DNA from: Clostridium sp. UBA3947
GTDB lineage: Bacteria > Bacillota > Clostridia > Clostridiales > Clostridiaceae
DNA: 6,377 bases
Direction: 5' to 3'
Assembly: GCA_002385545.1 (NCBI GenBank)
Contig: DGDR01000196.1
Coordinates: 1 to 6,377, forward strand
Under the pieces are notes generated by a model, which worked only from the letters and a program-made list of their open reading frames with translations, ran no database searches and was not told the origin of the DNA. Position 1 is the first letter of the stretch. Every line of letters starts with the position of its first letter. The position numbers and the translations under genes were made by a program. Positions 3,624-6,377 of this stretch are shown piece after piece.

Positions 3624-6347
3624 ATGAAAAAATTAGTGATTGGAATACTGGCTCATGTTGATGCTGGTAAAACAACTTTATCTGAGGGCATGCTTTATTT
3701 AAGTGGTAAAATTCGAAAGCTGGGAAGAGTGGATAAACAGGATGCTTTTTTGGATACCTTTGAGCTAGAAAAGGCCAGAGGTATAACCATTTTTTCTAAG
3801 CAGGCTGTTTTTGATATTAAAGGTACTGAAATTACTCTATTAGATACTCCCGGTCACGTAGATTTTTCTGCTGAAATGGAAAGAACTCTTCAAGTTTTAG
3901 ATTATGCTATTTTAGTAATTAACGGTGCCAACGGAGTTCAGGGACACACTAAAACTTTGTGGCGCCTTCTTTCTGCTTATAAAATTCCAACTTTCATTTT
4001 CGTTAATAAGATGGATCAAGAAGTTGCTAATAAGGAAACCCTTTTGCAACAATTAAAAAAGCAGCTTAGCCAGGGCTGTATTGAGTTTGGCGAAAAGGAA
4101 AGTGAGAGTTTCTATGATGATGTAGCTGTTCGGGATGAGGCTGTCTTAGAAAGCTTTTTGGATAAAGGCATCCTTGAAAGATCTGATATAGCAAGGCTCA
4201 TAAAAGAGAGAAAGGTTTTTCCCTGCTACTTTGGCTCAGCTCTTAAGCTGCAAGGGGTGGATATCTTTATGGATGGCCTCATAAAATATGCTGAATACCC
4301 TGTTTATCCTAATGATTTCGGTGCTAAGGTATTTAAAATTTCTAGGGATGACCAAGGTAACCGCCTAACGTTTTTGAAGGTAACTGGCGGTAACCTTAAG
4401 GTGAGGATGGTTGTGCCCCAGATAGCTCAGGCGTTACAAGTGCAGCAGGGAGCCCAAAGGCCTCAAGGGTACAAGGGACAGTCTTCTCTAGCAGATGTTG
4501 AAGAAAGTGCCCCTGGGGACCAAAATATGGAAATCCCTTCAAAAACCACTTATGTTGAAGAAAAGATAAACCAAATTCGAATATATTCAGGGGAAAAATT
4601 TGAAGCTGTTAGTGAAGTAGCTGCGGGTACTGTATGCGCCGTTACAGGCCTTACACAAACATATCCCGGACAAGGTTTGGGCATAGAAAGTCACACCTCC
4701 CCTCCTTTGCTTGAGCCAGTTTTATCATACCGCATCTTATTGCCTGAAGGATGTGACCCAAAGCTGATGATGCCTAAGCTAAAGCAGCTAGAGGACGAGG
4801 ACCCGTCCCTAAATATTCTTTGGGATGAGCATCTGCAAGAAATACAAGTTAAAATTATGGGAGAAGTACAGCTTGAAATTTTGCAAAGTATCATTAAGGA
4901 ACGTTTTAACGTTGAGGTGGCTTTTGATTCAGGGACTATCCTCTACAAGGAAACTATTGCGGATGTTGTGGAAGGTGTAGGCCATTTTGAGCCTTTAAAG
5001 CATTATGCTGAGGTTCATTTAATATTAGAGCCTGGCCCTATAGGCAGTGGCTTGCAGTTTGAAAATAAGTGTAGTGACGACATGTTAGATAAAAACTGGC
5101 AGCGGTTAATTATGACCCATTTGCAGGAAAAGACCCATAAGGGCGTACTGACAGGCTCACCTATTACAGATATGAAAATAACCTTGGTGGCAGGTCGGGC
5201 CCATAAGAAACATACTGAAGGTGGAGATTTTAGAGAAGCTACCTATCGCGCTGTCCGCCACGGGTTAAAGCAGGCAAAATCTATTCTGCTAGAACCTTAT
5301 TATGAGTTCCAGCTGGAGCTACCAGAAAAAATGGTAGGTCGCGCTATGATGGATATCGAAAGAATGCATGGTAGCTGCGAGCTTTCAGAAACTAATGGCG
5401 ATATGGCAATTCTAACGGGAAGCGCTCCTGTTATAAACATGAAAAATTATCAGCGGGAAGTAATTGCCTACACAAGAGGACTAGGAAAATTGTTCTGCAA
5501 CTTAAAAGGCTATGAGCCTTGTCATAATGCAGAAGAAGTAATAAGCAGCATTGGCTATGATTCAGAAAGCGATTTAGCAAACCCTACTGGCTCAATCTTT
5601 TGTGCCCATGGTGCAGGCTTCTATGTAAGCTGGGATCAAGTAAAAAATTACATGCATATAGAAAGCTGTCTACAGAAAGATTCTCAGAAAAACACTGAGA
5701 GACAGATAAAAACTCCATCGATAATAACAAGCGACTCCATAGACTTGGAGGAAATAGAGGCAATTTTAAATAAAACCTATTACGCCAATCAAGGTGAAAA
5801 ATCTTCTTGGAAAAAACGAAAAAGTGCTGTTATAGATTATTATGCTTCCAAAAGCAGTAGCCATAGTACAGCTAAACCTAAGGAGCCTTATCTCCTTGTA
5901 GATGGCTATAATATCATATTCGCTTGGCAGGATCTTAAGGAATTGATGGATATCAACCCAGACGCAGCCCGCGGAAAGCTACTGGATGTCTTAAGTTATT
6001 ATAAAAGCCTAGCTAATATTAATATTATCGTAGTTTTTGATGCCTATCGAGTGCAAGGCCACGGAACAGAAATTTTTGATTATAACGACATTCATATAGT
6101 CTACACCAAGGAAGCAGAAACAGCCGACCAGTATATCGAAAAGTTTGTCCACAATAATCAAGTTACCTATGAAATTACTGTGGCAACCTCTGACAATCTG
6201 GAGCAGGTTATCATCAGGAGCAAAGGTGCATCAATTATATCCGCCAGAGAGTTAAAGGAGGAAATTGAGCGGGTAAGCAAAAAGGTTATGGAAGAATACC
6301 GGGAAAAGCAGCAACCAGAAAGGAACTTCATATCAGATAATATGTAG
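3624..6347 (+). CDS. TetM/EF-G-like translational GTPase fused to a C-terminal NYN/YacP (Rae1-like) ribonuclease domain
   Basis: This 907-residue cytoplasmic protein should bind ribosomes in a GTP-dependent way. The G domain (1-225) has AHVDAGKT (10-17), RGIT (52-55), DTPGH (74-78), NKMD (128-131) and GSAL (204-207). Domain II (about 232-355) carries a Q-rich insert (264-312). Domain III spans about 364-440, domain IV about 441-558 with HKKHTEGGDFR (527-537), and domain V with its extension about 559-680, including CAHGAGF (660-666). A polar linker (681-753) leads to a NYN/YacP domain (754-895) with VDGYNII (D760), FDAY (D806), KEAETAD (E830, E832, D835) and SD (D857), the likely metal-binding acids. 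Tet(M) is 639 residues and lacks the nuclease. The start matches Tet(M), although the nearest RBS (AAAGGA, 3605-3610) is weak and 13 bases away. Automatic annotation may call it tetracycline resistance, but the domain IV loop differs from Tet(M). A coupled role in mRNA cleavage on ribosomes is inferred. Confidence 0.93.
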   Translation: MKKLVIGILAHVDAGKTTLSEGMLYLSGKIRKLGRVDKQDAFLDTFELEKARGITIFSKQAVFDIKGTEITLLDTPGHVDFSAEMERTLQVLDYAILVINGANGVQGHTKTLWRLLSAYKIPTFIFVNKMDQEVANKETLLQQLKKQLSQGCIEFGEKESESFYDDVAVRDEAVLESFLDKGILERSDIARLIKERKVFPCYFGSALKLQGVDIFMDGLIKYAEYPVYPNDFGAKVFKISRDDQGNRLTFLKVTGGNLKVRMVVPQIAQALQVQQGAQRPQGYKGQSSLADVEESAPGDQNMEIPSKTTYVEEKINQIRIYSGEKFEAVSEVAAGTVCAVTGLTQTYPGQGLGIESHTSPPLLEPVLSYRILLPEGCDPKLMMPKLKQLEDEDPSLNILWDEHLQEIQVKIMGEVQLEILQSIIKERFNVEVAFDSGTILYKETIADVVEGVGHFEPLKHYAEVHLILEPGPIGSGLQFENKCSDDMLDKNWQRLIMTHLQEKTHKGVLTGSPITDMKITLVAGRAHKKHTEGGDFREATYRAVRHGLKQAKSILLEPYYEFQLELPEKMVGRAMMDIERMHGSCELSETNGDMAILTGSAPVINMKNYQREVIAYTRGLGKLFCNLKGYEPCHNAEEVISSIGYDSESDLANPTGSIFCAHGAGFYVSWDQVKNYMHIESCLQKDSQKNTERQIKTPSIITSDSIDLEEIEAILNKTYYANQGEKSSWKKRKSAVIDYYASKSSSHSTAKPKEPYLLVDGYNIIFAWQDLKELMDINPDAARGKLLDVLSYYKSLANINIIVVFDAYRVQGHGTEIFDYNDIHIVYTKEAETADQYIEKFVHNNQVTYEITVATSDNLEQVIIRSKGASIISARELKEEIERVSKKVMEEYREKQQPERNFISDNM
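4413..4559 (+). other. Q-rich insert in domain II of the GTPase
   Basis: Residues about 264-312 interrupt domain II between LKVRMVV and the conserved EEKINQIRIYSGEKFE. The segment is rich in Q, A and G (QALQVQQGAQRPQGYKGQ) and looks unstructured. Tet(M) has only a short loop here. The DNA encoding A296-P297-G298-D299 carries the quasi-palindrome CCCCTGGGG (4510-4518), also seen on both sides of the gene. Confidence 0.55.
4510..4518. repeat. CCCCTGGGG quasi-palindrome inside the GTPase gene
   Basis: GCCCCTGGGG (4509-4518) shares its core with 3457-3467 and, in reverse orientation, 6354-6364. It lies in the Q-rich insert. It may be coincidence or part of a small dispersed repeat. Confidence 0.4.
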
Positions 6348-6369
6348 GGAAACGCCCCAGGGGCAACCC
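6348..6369 (+). terminator. G+C-rich hairpin directly after the GTPase-NYN stop
   Basis: GCCC (6354-6357) pairs with GGGC (6361-6364) around CAG, flanked by GGG (6348-6350) and CCC (6367-6369), which can also pair. It begins on the base after the stop codon. No T tract is visible before the window ends at 6377, so it may be a terminator missing its tail, a 3'-end stabilising hairpin, or a copy of the CCCCWGGGG motif. Confidence 0.35.
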
Positions 6370-6377
6370 GAAATATG

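Noticed and set aside
4691..4894. A 67-codon minus-strand ORF inside the GTPase gene
   Set aside because: It is antisense to the conserved domain II/III region and serine/cysteine-rich, as is typical of shadow frames.
3624..6347. Straight call of the GTPase as a tetracycline-resistance gene
   Set aside because: The G domain resembles Tet(M), but the domain IV loop differs and the protein carries an extra nuclease domain. Resistance is not supported by sequence alone.

Overview
The window looks like a piece of a draft assembly from a low-GC Firmicute, most likely a member of the Clostridia. The base composition is AT-rich, the genes have strong AGGAGG-type ribosome binding sites, and the proteins (a short lipoprotein, a DUF5658-like membrane protein, a replisome-organizer-like protein and an EF-G/TetM-like GTPase) resemble clostridial families. 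The first 19 bases are the Tn5/Nextera mosaic-end adapter, so the window begins at a contig edge that falls inside an insertion sequence.

Layout. Bases 20-200 hold the 3' end of an IS3-family element: the last 45 codons of its transposase, a palindrome and a probable right end. The IS end carries an outward TTGACA that may help drive the next gene, a lipoprotein (247-783) closed by a clear terminator (794-832). A gene-poor stretch with an imperfect direct repeat (827-853 and 958-985) leads to a small three-helix membrane protein (1176-1532). From about 1585 to 2000 there is a G/T-rich tract of degenerate direct repeats with no credible gene, then about 300 bases holding only small inverted repeats. 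On the minus strand, 3254-2304 encodes a 316-residue protein whose N-terminal half resembles phage-type replisome organizers and whose C-terminal half is not recognised.

The divergent intergenic region (3255-3623) is the regulatory centre of the window. It holds a candidate promoter, a 38-codon ORF and two mutually exclusive hairpins, the second ending in five T residues. This is the layout of a transcription attenuator, upstream of the main gene.

That gene (3624-6347) encodes a 907-residue fusion: a complete TetM/EF-G-like translational GTPase followed by a linker and a C-terminal NYN/YacP (Rae1-like) ribonuclease domain with its acidic residues in place. Because EF-G/TetM proteins enter the ribosomal A-site region and Rae1 cleaves mRNA in the A site, the fusion may be a single-chain factor that binds ribosomes and cuts their mRNA. 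That function is an inference. No operon joins the genes here; apart from the leader and the gene it may control, they look like independent units.
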